Positions 43,267-53,569 of a stretch of DNA of 64,000 nucleotides are shown here, in pieces. The notes below the pieces were generated by a model. It worked only from the letters and a program-made list of their open reading frames with translations. It was not told the origin of the DNA and searched no databases. The stretch spans positions 248,001 through 312,000 of the forward strand of contig NZ_JADQBZ010000008.1 of the NCBI RefSeq assembly GCF_016278365.1, read 5' to 3'. Source of the DNA: Methanolobus sp. Its GTDB lineage: Archaea > Halobacteriota > Methanosarcinia > Methanosarcinales > Methanosarcinaceae. Position numbers and translations under genes: made by a program. Numbering within the stretch: position 1 is the first letter of the stretch; the number at the start of each line of letters is the position of its first letter.

Positions 43267-44765
43267 AAACGAGTCCCCATGGCTTTCTTCCAGGCTTCCT
43301 TTACGCTTTCCTTATTGCAGCCTTCCTTTGTCAGGACAGAAAGCATATCATCAACCACCTCGGGCCTGTGGACCATTTCACAATAGAGGCAGCTCCATAC
43401 CTTCCCGCCTCCTGAGCTCTCTATCCACTGGCCACCGGTACGCTCATCATTACATGGGTAAAAGGGACAGAAGCAGAAAGTGCAGTCCTGGCCGAGAAAA
43501 TGACAGGGATAATAATCACATTCCAGGTTACTTCCAAGCCTTCCGCAAGTTGCGGCCTTTGCAAGATTATCGTGAAGCATGGATTCTGCCTGCTCACTTC
43601 CCCATTCCGACACCACTTTTCTTATAGTGTCCAATATGCGTTTGTTCTCTTCTCTGGTCCTGACAGCAACCCGAATGTGATCTTTGCCCGACTCCTGGAA
43701 GGAACTGCAATCACGGATAAGCACACCATGTGCAGCCATACGCTCCGTCAGCTCGGTAGAATCCATGGAAAATTCGGAGATATCCACGTAAATGTAATTT
43801 ACTGTGCTCTCGGTTGGCTTGAACCCGCGCCGATTCAGCTTTTCCATAAGGTAGTCCCTTTCAGCCTTGATGAGATCTCTGGAATCCATCAGATATTTGC
43901 TGTTTATCCCGCCTTCCATATTGAGCAGAGCCGTTGAAACAGTATCAGCTATGCAACCCAGGTTCCAGGAAAGCCTTGCGTTATCAAGCACTTTTGCAAA
44001 CCTGCTGGATGCGATACCAAAGCCCATCCTGATACCGGGAATAGCGAACGCCTTTGTGAGGGAACGCTGTATGAAAAAATACTCGTTGCCTTCAACCATG
44101 TCAGCAGCACCCTGAGATGGATCGGCAAGTTCTATGAAGGCCTCATCAAGGAAAAGAATAGTGTGGTGGCGGGCGCATTTTTGAGCAAGCTCTCTTACCT
44201 GCTCGCGGTTAAGGAGTTTTCCTGTGGGGTTATTAGGATTACACACAAAGATCATCTTTGCTTCTTCAAGGATATCACCACTGATATCCGGAAGGTCTTC
44301 CTGGCGGATGTACTTTATAGTTGCACCAAGCACCCTGCACTGGACTTCGTACTCGCTGAAGGTCGGCTGCGGGATCAGGACGATGTCACCTTTTCCCACA
44401 ACACATTCCGCGACAAGCCGGATTATCTCGGTCGAACCATTGCCGGGGATTATGTTATCAGGCCTGATGCCCATGCCTGTGAATTTTGCCGCCGCCTCCT
44501 TGAACTCAAGATAGCGGTTGTCAGGATATTGCTCCATTTTCTGAAGCCCCTTGTCAAGTAACGTACGAAGTACCAGGCCTGTATAAGGGTATTCAAAAGG
44601 AGTGCCAAAGGGATTCAGGCTTGCGCTCGCATCAAGGATCTCGCTCTCCGGAATTGCATATTTCTGGGAGTTTTTGCGTATCAGTCCACCATGAGCACTG
44701 GGCTCGAATTTCAACAGATGCTCTTTTACCGGGAGAGAGGGCGTATTTTCTGTCACGATGATCAC
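43263..44765 (-). CDS. cobD: CobD: L-threonine-O-3-phosphate decarboxylase with Cys-rich C-terminus
   Basis: 500 residues. Residues 1-375 are a PLP aminotransferase-fold decarboxylase with CNPNNPTGKLL, FLDEAFIELADPSQ and the PLP lysine K238 in RSLTKAFAIPGIRMG. A C-terminal domain (about 400-480) holds cysteine pairs ([29 protein letters not shown]). The Methanosarcina mazei homolog MM2060 is reported to be bifunctional, with L-threonine kinase and decarboxylase activities. GTG 44765 follows a TATA-like TATAAAAAG, suggesting a leaderless message. Its paralog is just upstream at 44830. Confidence 0.9.
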   Translation of the reverse strand: MIIVTENTPSLPVKEHLLKFEPSAHGGLIRKNSQKYAIPESEILDASASLNPFGTPFEYPYTGLVLRTLLDKGLQKMEQYPDNRYLEFKEAAAKFTGMGIRPDNIIPGNGSTEIIRLVAECVVGKGDIVLIPQPTFSEYEVQCRVLGATIKYIRQEDLPDISGDILEEAKMIFVCNPNNPTGKLLNREQVRELAQKCARHHTILFLDEAFIELADPSQGAADMVEGNEYFFIQRSLTKAFAIPGIRMGFGIASSRFAKVLDNARLSWNLGCIADTVSTALLNMEGGINSKYLMDSRDLIKAERDYLMEKLNRRGFKPTESTVNYIYVDISEFSMDSTELTERMAAHGVLIRDCSSFQESGKDHIRVAVRTREENKRILDTIRKVVSEWGSEQAESMLHDNLAKAATCGRLGSNLECDYYPCHFLGQDCTFCFCPFYPCNDERTGGQWIESSGGGKVWSCLYCEMVHRPEVVDDMLSVLTKEGCNKESVKEAWKKAMGTRL

Positions 44766-44829
44766 AAACTCTTTTTATAAACATATATTAGTTCTTTTAA
44801 TATAATGATTCCATCAAGACACTTTTCGG

Positions 44830-46332
44830 TCACAATAGAGGCAGGACAACCTCGATCCATGCTTTACGGATATTCTCATCCGTATCTCCGTCCTCCATAA
44901 GGACATCCAGTATCTTCTCTGCCACTTTTGGCTGGTGAAGCAGTGTACAATGTTCACAGCTCCAGACCTTGCCACCAATAGCACTATCTATCCATTCGCC
45001 GCCTGTTCTCTCATCACTGCAGGCATAGAAAGGACAGAAACAGAACGTGCAGTCCTGACCGAGAAAATGGCACGGGTAGTATCCACATGTGCCACGGGTT
45101 GCTGCAACCCTCTCAGGACCCTGCTCAAGGGTTTCCACTAGTTTTTCCCTGGCTTCTTCCCTGCTAAACTCTGCGTAAACATCATCCAGCCGGGATATTA
45201 GTTTCTCGAAGTCATCTTTTGAGCGCACTGATATACGAATAAAGTGCTTTTGTCCTTCAAAGAAATCACTGCATTCCCGGAAAAAGATTCCGCGGGAAGC
45301 GAAGCATTTTGTAAAATACTCCGAATCCATGAAATGCTCTTTCATGTCCACCAGGACAAAGTTGGCATTACTTTTGAGAGGGTTAAAACCATATAATGAA
45401 GACAGACGCTCGATTATGTACTGCCTTTCCTCTCTGATAAACGTGCGGGAATTTACCAGGTAATTGCTATTCATTCCTCCTTCCATACTGAGAACAGCTG
45501 TGGCAATCTCCTCGGTGACTGACCCTATGTTCCAGGAAAGGCGTGCAGCATTCAACCTTGCAGCCAAGGGCAACGAAGTGATACCGTAGGAGAACCTGAT
45601 TCCCGGCAGGGAAAAGGCATTCACTATCGAGCGGGTCACAAAAAGATAATCCCTCTTTGCAGCAAGGTCTGCAACACTCTGGGACGGGTCGGATAACTCG
45701 ATAAAAGATTCGTCAACCACAAGCAAAGTGTCCTGCTCAGCACACCTTAGGGCAAACTCACGGATCCTGTCACGGGATACCAGGTCGCCTGAAGGGTTAT
45801 TGGGGTTTGAGAAAAAAATGACCTTTGCCCTCTCAAGTGTCCTCTTGGGCAACTGAAGCATTTCGTTCAGCTTGATCTTGTGAGGCACAGCACCGAGAGC
45901 TTCGCAGGTTCGGTAGTATTCGGCAGGGCAGGGCATAGGAACTATTACTATGTCACCTTCATCGACAACAGATTCAAGTATAAGCCTGAGCAGCTCACAT
46001 GAACCGTTACCAGGTACTATATTATCCGGCTCTACTCCGTTGCCTGCAAAACGAGAGGCTGCAGTCCTTAATTCAATATACCTGTTATCCGGATATTGTT
46101 CCAGCTTGCAGGTTGCCTTTTCTAGAAGAGCTTCAATATCAAGGCCGCTTTCTTTAAACCTGAACGGACTTCCAAGAGGGTTCAGGCTCACGCTGAAATC
46201 AAGAATATCTGATTCCGGGATCTTTGCTTCTTCGGAAACCTGACCCAACTGCCTGCCGTGCTTGCAGGCAGATAAACCCAGTAGATAGTGTTTAAACGGA
46301 GGCTGGCTTTCATCTTCAGACACAATAATCAA
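44830..46332 (-). CDS. second CobD-like protein lacking the PLP lysine
   Basis: About 500 residues if TTG 46332 is used, the position aligned with CobD's start and about 25 bp below a TAATATATG box; the frame is open to ATG 46437. The decarboxylase fold is retained ([24 protein letters not shown]) and so is the Cys-rich C-terminus ([24 protein letters not shown]). However, the lysine position of CobD (K238) is asparagine, codon AAT at 45619-45621, in [18 protein letters not shown] normal PLP Schiff base is impossible. It may keep only the kinase/Cys-rich function or act on another amino acid. It lies next to cobD in the same operon. Confidence 0.8.
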   Translation of the reverse strand: MIIVSEDESQPPFKHYLLGLSACKHGRQLGQVSEEAKIPESDILDFSVSLNPLGSPFRFKESGLDIEALLEKATCKLEQYPDNRYIELRTAASRFAGNGVEPDNIVPGNGSCELLRLILESVVDEGDIVIVPMPCPAEYYRTCEALGAVPHKIKLNEMLQLPKRTLERAKVIFFSNPNNPSGDLVSRDRIREFALRCAEQDTLLVVDESFIELSDPSQSVADLAAKRDYLFVTRSIVNAFSLPGIRFSYGITSLPLAARLNAARLSWNIGSVTEEIATAVLSMEGGMNSNYLVNSRTFIREERQYIIERLSSLYGFNPLKSNANFVLVDMKEHFMDSEYFTKCFASRGIFFRECSDFFEGQKHFIRISVRSKDDFEKLISRLDDVYAEFSREEAREKLVETLEQGPERVAATRGTCGYYPCHFLGQDCTFCFCPFYACSDERTGGEWIDSAIGGKVWSCEHCTLLHQPKVAEKILDVLMEDGDTDENIRKAWIEVVLPLL

Positions 46333-46536
46333 CAACTGTTTAGGCACAGGACATATATTAAGGTATTCAAGTTCAGTTGTGCACTTCATCAAATGACATG
46401 TATTGCCTGTATTGACGAAGAGTGCTTGCCAAGTCAAAATTATTTTTAATACAGATAAATTAATAAAGTTAGCTCGCCAAGCTAGGAGGGATTAATCTAG
46501 GAATACTTAATTAAACTATCCCAAAGAGGAATAAAA

Positions 46537-47289
46537 ATGGCAGATGAAATCGATTATAAAGTAATCGGAAATGATATGCAGTTAGTTGAGATCGAGCTAG
46601 ATCCCGGCGAGTCTGTGAGAGCCGAAGCAGGCGCTATGATGTACATGGGACCTGGGATCAAAATGGAAACATCCACCGGCGGAGGACTACTCAAAGGATT
46701 GAAACGCACACTCACAGGTGAAAGTTTCTTTATTACCAGTTATGTCCACGAAGGAACAGGAAAAGGATATGTGGCTTTCGGTGCACCCTACCCTGGAAAA
46801 ATAATACCCATCGACCTGAAAGAAGTGGGTGGACGCTTCCTGTGCCAGAAGGACTCTTTCCTGTGCGCGGCAAAAGGTATAGAGATCGAAGTAGCCCTTA
46901 CTAAAAAGATAGGTGCGGGCCTTTTCGGAGGAGAGGGTTTTATCCTGCAGAGACTGACCGGTGACGGGCTGGCCTTTCTGCATGCCGGAGGCACGATTAT
47001 CAAGAAAGACCTTCAGGCAGGAGAAGTAATAAGGGTCGATACAGGATGTATCGTTGCTTTCTCCGAAAAAGTAGATTACAATATTCAATTGGTAGGCGGT
47101 TTCAAGAATGCCCTGTTCGGTGGAGAAGGGCTTGTGCTTGCTACATTGAAAGGCCCTGGCACCATATATCTACAGAGCCTGCCGTTCTCGCGTCTTGCGG
47201 ACAGGATAATGGCTGCTGCATCTTATCAGCGCAGAGATGAGTCCAAGGGAGGACTGGGAGGGCTCATTGGAGGCGACAGGTCTTTCTAA
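46537..47289 (+). CDS. TIGR00266/AIM24-family protein
   Basis: 250 residues rich in beta strands and glycine: IELDPGESVRAEAGAMMYMG, LLKGLKRTLTGESFF, GYVAFGAPYPGKIIPIDL, LFGGEGFILQRLTGDGLAFLHAGG and LFGGEGLVLATLKGPGTIYLQS. This is the TIGR00266 family, found from bacteria to mitochondria, with a tubby-like fold. Its function in archaea is unknown. AGAGGAA precedes ATG 46537. A phosphoesterase gene follows 33 bp later. Confidence 0.9.
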   Translation: MADEIDYKVIGNDMQLVEIELDPGESVRAEAGAMMYMGPGIKMETSTGGGLLKGLKRTLTGESFFITSYVHEGTGKGYVAFGAPYPGKIIPIDLKEVGGRFLCQKDSFLCAAKGIEIEVALTKKIGAGLFGGEGFILQRLTGDGLAFLHAGGTIIKKDLQAGEVIRVDTGCIVAFSEKVDYNIQLVGGFKNALFGGEGLVLATLKGPGTIYLQSLPFSRLADRIMAAASYQRRDESKGGLGGLIGGDRSF

Positions 47290-47322
47290 AAGACAAATTG
47301 ACATAGGGAACAGCAGATCGAC

Positions 47323-47994
47323 ATGAGAATATTCGCAATAGCAGACCCCCACGGGAATTACTCCCCTATCAAAGCCTTGCTTGAGAAAGCAGGCAATGTG
47401 GACGCAGTGCTCATCGCAGGTGACATCACTAACTTCGGGCCTTCCGAAAAGGCATCCGAACTCATTGAAATGTTCAGCCAGAAAGTTATGGCTGTACCAG
47501 GGAACTGCGATCCACTATCGATTACGGAAATCTTTGATAACTCCTCTGTCAGCCTTCATAATAAGCTGGAAACCTTTGGAGGAATCACTTTTGTGGGGTT
47601 TGGCGGATCAAACCCTACACCTTTCTGCACACCTTTTGAGATAGAGGAATGTGACATCGAGGAGAAACTTGAAAAGCTCATGTCGGATGCTCAGGACTAT
47701 AAACAGCCCATAGTTCTTCTTACCCATGCCCCTCCTTATGGCGTACTGGATGCCGTCAGGGACACACATGTTGGATGCAGATCGCTTGCAAAGTACCTGG
47801 GAAAGGTTAGTCTGATAGTCTGTGGACACATCCATGAGGCAAGAGGGATCAAAGAACAAAATGGGACCATCGTCGTCAACCCTGGAATGGCTGCAGCAGG
47901 GTTTGCAGCCCTGATAGATATAAATGACCCGGATGATCCCACTGATGGAATAAAGATCAATGTCGTGCTCATACAAGCTGACAGGAAACAATAG
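47323..47994 (+). CDS. calcineurin-like metallophosphoesterase
   Basis: 223 residues with the metal-binding residues of the family: ADPHGN (D at 8, H at 10), IAGDITN, VPGNCD, LTHAPPYG and CGHIHEARG. It should hydrolyse a phosphomono- or diester using two metals. The substrate is not deducible. It is cytoplasmic, with no signal peptide, and follows the TIGR00266 gene closely. Confidence 0.9.
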   Translation: MRIFAIADPHGNYSPIKALLEKAGNVDAVLIAGDITNFGPSEKASELIEMFSQKVMAVPGNCDPLSITEIFDNSSVSLHNKLETFGGITFVGFGGSNPTPFCTPFEIEECDIEEKLEKLMSDAQDYKQPIVLLTHAPPYGVLDAVRDTHVGCRSLAKYLGKVSLIVCGHIHEARGIKEQNGTIVVNPGMAAAGFAALIDINDPDDPTDGIKINVVLIQADRKQ

Positions 47995-48038
47995 GAAACT
48001 ATTATACTCTCAAAACCATATTTAATAGAGGTGATGTC

Positions 48039-48548
48039 ATGAATCTGAAATGGATTGCTGTATTAATGATATTATTCTCTCTTCTTGTTGCCGGCTGTGT
48101 ATCAGATAATGATCAGGACGATACGGACGGAAACATCTCAGAGGGAGAACAAAACGAAACTATAGATGAAGGAACTCCTGAATTAGATAATGAAACTTCA
48201 GAGGATGAAGAAACTCCGGTTATTGATAACGAAACAACGGCAGAGGATGGAACCGACAGCGGAGTCACTGTTGTCCCGTCAACAGGCCCCAGCACATATA
48301 CTATACGCCTTGAGAACTTCCTCGCTCTGCCAGCAAACCTGAGCATAAACTCAGGAGATTCGGTTGTCTGGATCAATTTTAACAGTCCTACAAGGAACTT
48401 TGTGCTCATGAGCAATGAAGAGTTGTGGGAGGACCAGACCATAGGATACAGAGGAAGGTATGTACATACTTTCAACGAGACCGGAACATATACGTACAAG
48501 ATACAGGGTTACGAAGAAAGGATGAAGGGAACCATTAACGTTATATAA
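48039..48548 (+). CDS. cupredoxin-like lipoprotein lacking copper ligands
   Basis: 169 residues. Signal peptide with lipobox LLVAGC (Cys20), then about 60 acidic, Asn/Thr/Glu-rich linker residues. The C-terminal domain ([20 protein letters not shown]...[33 protein letters not shown]) has the plastocyanin/cupredoxin shape. The His and Cys ligands (normally H-x-V, C-x2-H-x2-M) are replaced by R/N, Q and E, and only the Met region remains. A surface binding role is likely, without electron transfer. GAGGTGATGTC precedes the ATG. Confidence 0.75.
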   Translation: MNLKWIAVLMILFSLLVAGCVSDNDQDDTDGNISEGEQNETIDEGTPELDNETSEDEETPVIDNETTAEDGTDSGVTVVPSTGPSTYTIRLENFLALPANLSINSGDSVVWINFNSPTRNFVLMSNEELWEDQTIGYRGRYVHTFNETGTYTYKIQGYEERMKGTINVI

Positions 48549-48570
48549 CAAAGTACCTTCTGAGAACCGG

Positions 48571-49734
48571 ATGAACATAAGAGCTGTAAGAGAAGGTGAA
48601 ACCGAAATACTCGTTCCGGTACACGAGGAAGGAGTATCTTTTCCACCTTCCCAGGCTCCTGTTTTTTATAATCCTGCCATGGAACTTAACCGGGATATTT
48701 CCGTGGCTGCTACATCTGTTTTTGCCAGAGACCTGTCTGTCCGTCGCGATATGGCCCTGGAGGATATAAGATACGTTGATGCACTCTCAGCGTCAGGAAT
48801 CCGCGGACTAAGGATTGCCAATGAAACAGGCATCCATGCAACTCTCAATGACTGGAGTGAGGACGCTTACGAACTCATCCGGCAAAATATTAAGAACCTT
48901 GATCTGGAGCAGAATGTTGAAGCAAAGCGTAAAAATGCCAATGTGCTTCTTCATGAGAGCAGGTTCAACATCGTGGATATCGACCCCTTCGGGACACCTG
49001 CACCCTTCCTGGCTGCAGCTGCACGGTCTGTGGTGCACTTACTCGAAATAACTGCAACAGATACTGCTCCGCTATGTGGTGCACACCTGCATTCAGGCAT
49101 CCGCAAGTATGCTGCAATTCCTTTCAACAACGAATATCATAACGAAATGGGAGTACGTATCCTCCTGGGAAAGATAGCCAGGGAATTATCTGTCAATGAC
49201 AAAGCCATGGATCCGCTGCTGTCACATGCAACGCGCCATTATGTACGCACCTACCTTAGAATAGAGAAGGGAGCAAAGAAGACTGACAGCATGCTGGAAC
49301 AGGTAGGTTATATAGCTCATTGCCCTTCATGCGGTTCCAGGCAGGTCTTTGCGGGAATTGCCACATTCATAGGGAAAGAATGTCCCAAGTGCCTTTCTGA
49401 AAGAATGATTGGAGGACCACTCTGGCTTGGCAGATTGCATCAGCCGGATTTCTGCAATGAGGTCATTGCGGAGATAGAAATCCGCAACCTGGGTACAAAA
49501 GAGCAGGCAAGGAAGCTGGTGGAAATCTGCAGGGATGAACTCGAGACACCGATGTTCTATGACCAGCATATCATGTGCAAAAAAATTGGTGTCTCACCAA
49601 CCACTATAGAAGGTTTTTTAACAGTGCTGAGAGACAGAGGATTTGCTGCATCACGGACACACTTCAGCGGGACTTCGTTCAAAACGGACGCAGACATATG
49701 TGAGATAGAAAATGTACTGCTCTCACTCCGATAA
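48571..49734 (+). CDS. trm1: tRNA (guanine26-N2)-dimethyltransferase Trm1
   Basis: 387 residues. [59 protein letters not shown] and the zinc site [10 protein letters not shown]...[17 protein letters not shown] are characteristic. It methylates G26 of tRNA twice with SAM. Start ATG 48571 is the family N-terminus ([16 protein letters not shown]). Confidence 0.94.
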   Translation: MNIRAVREGETEILVPVHEEGVSFPPSQAPVFYNPAMELNRDISVAATSVFARDLSVRRDMALEDIRYVDALSASGIRGLRIANETGIHATLNDWSEDAYELIRQNIKNLDLEQNVEAKRKNANVLLHESRFNIVDIDPFGTPAPFLAAAARSVVHLLEITATDTAPLCGAHLHSGIRKYAAIPFNNEYHNEMGVRILLGKIARELSVNDKAMDPLLSHATRHYVRTYLRIEKGAKKTDSMLEQVGYIAHCPSCGSRQVFAGIATFIGKECPKCLSERMIGGPLWLGRLHQPDFCNEVIAEIEIRNLGTKEQARKLVEICRDELETPMFYDQHIMCKKIGVSPTTIEGFLTVLRDRGFAASRTHFSGTSFKTDADICEIENVLLSLR

Positions 49735-49843
49735 ACATATATACTATTTTCCCAATAATGATATATACATTAATATATAATTGATTATCTAATAATACTT
49801 ATTACATTCATAAGCTCTTATCCTGGGCTTGCAGGGGATACTG

Positions 49844-50425
49844 ATGACAAACGAATATGCTGAACAACTTTTTTTACAGGAGAAACCCGCGCTTGCACTT
49901 CTTGCGATCTGGTCTTTCCAGAAGACCTATGCCTCGGTAATAACCAAAGAAATTAATTCAACATTCGCTCATACCACCAAAATACTTTCAAAGATGGAAG
50001 AGCATGATCTGGTCAGGTTCTCTATCGAGGGGCGGGTAAAATATGTGGAACTGACAGAACATGGATATAAGGTAGTGGATGCACTCAAGAACCTTATAAT
50101 AGCACTTGAAGGTGAGATGGCTGAAAACCTGGAAGAAGATATGGAAGAACAGGAAACGGAATTATCTTTTAACCCCGGTTCTCTCGAAGACAGGGTATTA
50201 AGACTATATGGGAATATAAGCTCTGTATACGAAGAAGTAAAAGACAATGGTGAAGATCCTGATGCCGTTAAGAGAAAGATAGGCCCTTTCAGCCGTGACA
50301 TCCAGCTACTCATTAAAAATATCGAACAATCGGAAGATGAAATCGATGATATCTCCCTGGACAGATTGTCCAGGATACAGGATATATTCGATACTGTTAT
50401 GAAGCAGGAAGTAAAATTCGGGTAA
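49844..50425 (+). CDS. winged-helix (MarR-like) protein with acidic helical C-terminus
   Basis: 193 residues from ATG 49844, preceded by AGGGGATA; an upstream TTG at 49829 is less likely. Residues 1-75 form a winged helix (VITKEINSTFAHTTKILSKMEEHDLVRF, then GRVKYVELTEHGYKVV). The remainder is very acidic (EEDMEEQETEL) and helical. It abuts the DUF2110 gene (2-bp gap). The combination of HTH and DUF2110 neighbour is common in euryarchaea; role unknown. Confidence 0.78.
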   Translation: MTNEYAEQLFLQEKPALALLAIWSFQKTYASVITKEINSTFAHTTKILSKMEEHDLVRFSIEGRVKYVELTEHGYKVVDALKNLIIALEGEMAENLEEDMEEQETELSFNPGSLEDRVLRLYGNISSVYEEVKDNGEDPDAVKRKIGPFSRDIQLLIKNIEQSEDEIDDISLDRLSRIQDIFDTVMKQEVKFG

Positions 50426-50427
50426 TA

Positions 50428-51111
50428 ATGATAACTATCCAATTATTGATCAAAGTCTATGGTACCAGGGAGCGTGCCATTCATGCTGCACAGATCCTCA
50501 TTGATAACGACATGAAGGAGCTTGACGCAAAATCGCAGATCTCAATATCTGAGGAAGGATGGCTCGTTCTGGGGATAAGCGGAGAGGATGAAGAATTTGC
50601 TGCTAATTTCCTTGTTGACAAATATGGTTCACCTTTGAAGAAAGTGAACAAAGGCGATATCTGTAAAGGTTATGTAAGTTCCATCGAAAAAGATCATATT
50701 ATAATCGATATCGGAGTGCCGGTTGTTATCAAGCAGGCGAGCCTTGGAACACTTGGGACAGGAGATGCGCAGCAGGTAGCTTCCCGCTTTGGGATCATAC
50801 CCCATATTCCCCTGGAAGTAGAGATAGATGACGAAAAAGGTCTCATCGGTCATCTGTCAAAAAAGCAACTTGATGTCCTGTGGAACTGGAAGAAATCTGG
50901 TTTTGATCATGTAACTGCCAATTCTGTGACCCGATCCGAGCTCAAGGCAGCTATTAAGAAGACGGGGCACGCCAGAGATATTTTCGGCATTGAGCGCCTC
51001 GGGCTGATGGAGCACATGATTACCTGCCGTGAAGGTACGGACGGCCCGGGCATTGTTGCAGCCATTGGCAGGCATGTAAAAGGGGAACTGGGAGTTATCA
51101 AAGCAGCATAA
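50428..51111 (+). CDS. DUF2110 family protein
   Basis: 227 residues. LIKVYGTRERAIHAAQILI near the start, an S1-like middle (NKGDICKGYVSSIEKDHIIIDIGV) and the end ERLGLMEHMITCREGTDGPGIVAAIGRHV define DUF2110, an archaeal family. The middle domain suggests RNA binding. It starts 2 bp after the HTH gene and is probably co-translated. Confidence 0.85.
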   Translation: MITIQLLIKVYGTRERAIHAAQILIDNDMKELDAKSQISISEEGWLVLGISGEDEEFAANFLVDKYGSPLKKVNKGDICKGYVSSIEKDHIIIDIGVPVVIKQASLGTLGTGDAQQVASRFGIIPHIPLEVEIDDEKGLIGHLSKKQLDVLWNWKKSGFDHVTANSVTRSELKAAIKKTGHARDIFGIERLGLMEHMITCREGTDGPGIVAAIGRHVKGELGVIKAA

Positions 51112-51113
51112 GT

Positions 51114-51848
51114 TCAGCGCATGACAAAAAGGCAAGCTCCGCAGTTTCGAGTGCAGTCAGAGACAATCTCCATGTTGCATTGGACTTCGAATTTATCACT
51201 GAAGACACCTTCAAAAACGCCCTGCGCAAAAGAGCAGAGCACTTTAGTTTTTATGGGAAGAGATCTGCAGTCAAAGAAGTCATAAACAGCAATCTGCAGA
51301 GGTTCTTTTTCTACGACTGAGAAACTGCCGATATTGTTTGTTTTCCAGAAAGCCATCATTTCCTCTAACAGGTCATCAGGATGCGTTGATGTAAGATTGT
51401 TGGAAATGCTTTTCCCGACGTCCCTGCCAATGTCCCTCATTATGGGAGTGCAGTTGATGCCATGAGCAAGAAAACCGTACTGTACTGCATAAAATATGCA
51501 TGTGAGGCTTCCATATTTACCAAGGTCACGGGATGCGATGATATCCAGCATATCAGTATAATGCCTGACTCCGGGTTCCTGGGAATATGCAAGATATTGG
51601 CACTTCAGGAAATATATTTTTTTGCGTCTGTCATCGGGATCGATCTGTTCCTCCAGAAGGTTGCCGGATTTGAGGTCCTTAAGATGGACCGATATAGTTG
51701 CCTTTGCTTTTCCGGTGTGGGTGACAATCTCATCAAAAGAGCGGGGACCTGTTTTTAAGAAATCCAGAATCTTTATTTTGACAGAACCGTTCAGTGCAAT
51801 GAAACCAGCTTCCGTGGAAAAAATAGCAGTACTGTCTCCATTATTCAT
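51114..51848 (-). CDS. ArsR-like regulator with V4R-type domain
   Basis: 244 residues from ATG 51848 (MNNGDSTAIFSTEAGFIALNGS); the frame extends upstream to 51929, but that stretch looks like promoter DNA. Residues 20-80 form a winged helix (IKILDFLKTGPRSFDEIVTHTGKAKATISVHLKDLKSGNLL). The rest is a V4R-like small-molecule sensor ending in C-x3-C-x2-C (CTRNCGAC), a potential metal or cofactor site. It is divergent from taw2. Confidence 0.8.
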   Translation of the reverse strand: MNNGDSTAIFSTEAGFIALNGSVKIKILDFLKTGPRSFDEIVTHTGKAKATISVHLKDLKSGNLLEEQIDPDDRRKKIYFLKCQYLAYSQEPGVRHYTDMLDIIASRDLGKYGSLTCIFYAVQYGFLAHGINCTPIMRDIGRDVGKSISNNLTSTHPDDLLEEMMAFWKTNNIGSFSVVEKEPLQIAVYDFFDCRSLPIKTKVLCSFAQGVFEGVFSDKFEVQCNMEIVSDCTRNCGACLFVMR

Positions 51849-51955
51849 GTAGTACGTAATTAATAAACAATCTATATAAATGTTCGCTGAGTAGCGAATA
51901 ATACTCTCAGCATCATAAAGTATTTGCATAACAACGACAATCAGACAGATGGATC

Positions 51956-52978
51956 ATGAGTGTTAAAAGAGCAGTTGTCGTGCCTATTTCAGAGGCAGAG
52001 GCCATAAGGAATGAACTCTTAAAAAATGGGATGCTGGACCACGAGAGGAAAATAAAGGTAAGCAACTCAGATGGAAAGGATTTCCTGGAGATACCTGTCG
52101 CCTGTGAGATCACAGGCATGGACACCATTGAGCAGCAAAATCCCGAATACTACGGCAAGTCCCAGTCTCTCCGGGAGCGCCTTGAGGGACTCATTCCTGA
52201 GACAAGCCTGAAGCTGATCCCTTCCGGTTGGCATATAGTAGGAAAGATAATCGTCGTCAGCATAGATGAGCGTATAGAAGGGCATAAGTACCTCATAGCC
52301 CGGGAACTGCTCGGGATATACCCTTATTGTCATACAGTTGTACGCGACCTTGGAATTGAGGGACAGTTCAGGCAGCCAAAGAGGGAGATCCTGGAAGGGA
52401 CATCCACGGAAACCACTCACAAGGAGAACAATTGTCTTTTCAGGCTCGATGTTACAAAAGTGATGTTCTCAAAAGGTAACTTATATGAAAAGAGCATCAT
52501 GAGCAAAACAGGTTCAAATGAGACAATAGTTGACATGTTTGCAGGCATCGGTTACTTTTCAATACCAATTGCCATCCATGCAAAACCTTCTAAGGTATAT
52601 GCAATTGAATTGAACCCGGAATCCTTTGAATACCTGCAGGAAAATATCCGGCTGAACAAAGTGGAACATATTGTTGAAGCCATGAGAGGGAACTGTGCGG
52701 TACTTACTCCACAGGGTGTTGCAGACAGGGTACTCATGGGATATGTAGGCACTACCCATGAGTATCTGGAGTATGGCATAAGGGCCATCAAAAGTGCCGG
52801 TGGCATACTGCACTATCATGAAACGGTTCCGGAGAAACTTATGTTTGAGAGGCCCGTTTCCAGGATAACGGAAGCGGCGCTGCGCGAGGGCAGGCAGGTT
52901 GAAATAAGGGGATGCCGGAAGGTAAAGAAATACTCGCCAGGTGTTTGGCATGTTGTTGTAGATGCGTGGATAAGTTAA
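51956..52978 (+). CDS. taw2: wyosine-type aminocarboxypropyltransferase Taw2
   Basis: 340 residues of the Trm5/TYW2 superfamily. RFRLDVTKVMFSKGN-like LFRLDVTKVMFSKGNLYEKS, VDMFAGIGYFSIPIA and AIELNPESFEYLQENIRLN form the SAM site. The discriminating motif is DRVLMGYVGTTHEYLEYGI followed by GGILHYHET, as in Taw2, rather than the NLP motif of Trm5. Taw2 transfers the aminocarboxypropyl group of SAM to 4-demethylwyosine at position 37 of tRNA-Phe. Trm5 is the alternative but less likely. Confidence 0.85.
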   Translation: MSVKRAVVVPISEAEAIRNELLKNGMLDHERKIKVSNSDGKDFLEIPVACEITGMDTIEQQNPEYYGKSQSLRERLEGLIPETSLKLIPSGWHIVGKIIVVSIDERIEGHKYLIARELLGIYPYCHTVVRDLGIEGQFRQPKREILEGTSTETTHKENNCLFRLDVTKVMFSKGNLYEKSIMSKTGSNETIVDMFAGIGYFSIPIAIHAKPSKVYAIELNPESFEYLQENIRLNKVEHIVEAMRGNCAVLTPQGVADRVLMGYVGTTHEYLEYGIRAIKSAGGILHYHETVPEKLMFERPVSRITEAALREGRQVEIRGCRKVKKYSPGVWHVVVDAWIS

Positions 52979-53018
52979 TCTATAACTGATGCAACACTGA
53001 AATTGATTTCAAGCCTTT

Positions 53019-53492
53019 TCAGGATTGCTTAACTTCGCTTGTGAGATCTGCATCAACAATATAGTCAAAATCAATTGTATCCGTCCAGTTCTGATTCTGG
53101 AAGATGGACTGGAAACATACTCCGAGGATCAGCTTTTTTTCAGAGCCTTCAAGAATGGAATCGATCATTTCTTTCGCCTTTAATGGTTCAACACCTATTT
53201 TTGGCATCGCAAGCCCGCCAAGCAGGACAACCGTATCGGCATGGAAGTCAGCCGGCTCCCCAAGCTGCATGCCTGAAGGCGTTGAAACTATGGACCTTGC
53301 ATCCTCCAGTCCCGTATCAGGCACGAACTTCATTTCCCTGTCGCTGCCCCTGATAACATAGGCCATCAGCTCGGCAAATGGCGTACAGAATCCTGCGGAT
53401 CCGACAAAAGTGATTGTTCTGGAACCATCCACCAGTTTCCTGAAGTCGGTAAGCTGGCCGCCTATACCTTTTGAAGTGCTCAGTACTTTCAT
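53019..53492 (-). CDS. DUF2124 family protein
   Basis: 157 residues from ATG 53492, which follows GAGGGTG; the frame is open upstream without support. Typical content is GGQLTDFRKLVDGSRTITFVGSAGFCTPFAELMAY, FVPDTG, VLLGGLAMPKIGV and LGVCFQSIFQ. This archaeal family is of unknown function, with a Rossmann-like pattern. It lies 77 bp downstream of mch on the same strand and may be transcribed with it. Confidence 0.85.
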   Translation of the reverse strand: MKVLSTSKGIGGQLTDFRKLVDGSRTITFVGSAGFCTPFAELMAYVIRGSDREMKFVPDTGLEDARSIVSTPSGMQLGEPADFHADTVVLLGGLAMPKIGVEPLKAKEMIDSILEGSEKKLILGVCFQSIFQNQNWTDTIDFDYIVDADLTSEVKQS

Positions 53493-53569
53493 AATACACC
53501 CTCGTTTTAAATATAGAAAAGGAATAAAGAGAGTACAAGCCGGGGCTGTACTCAATACTGACAGGAGAA

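Noticed and set aside
40203-46437. Cobalamin riboswitch before the cobamide operon
   Set aside because: No B12-box-like sequence is seen upstream; messages look nearly leaderless, and such riboswitches are not expected in methanogens.
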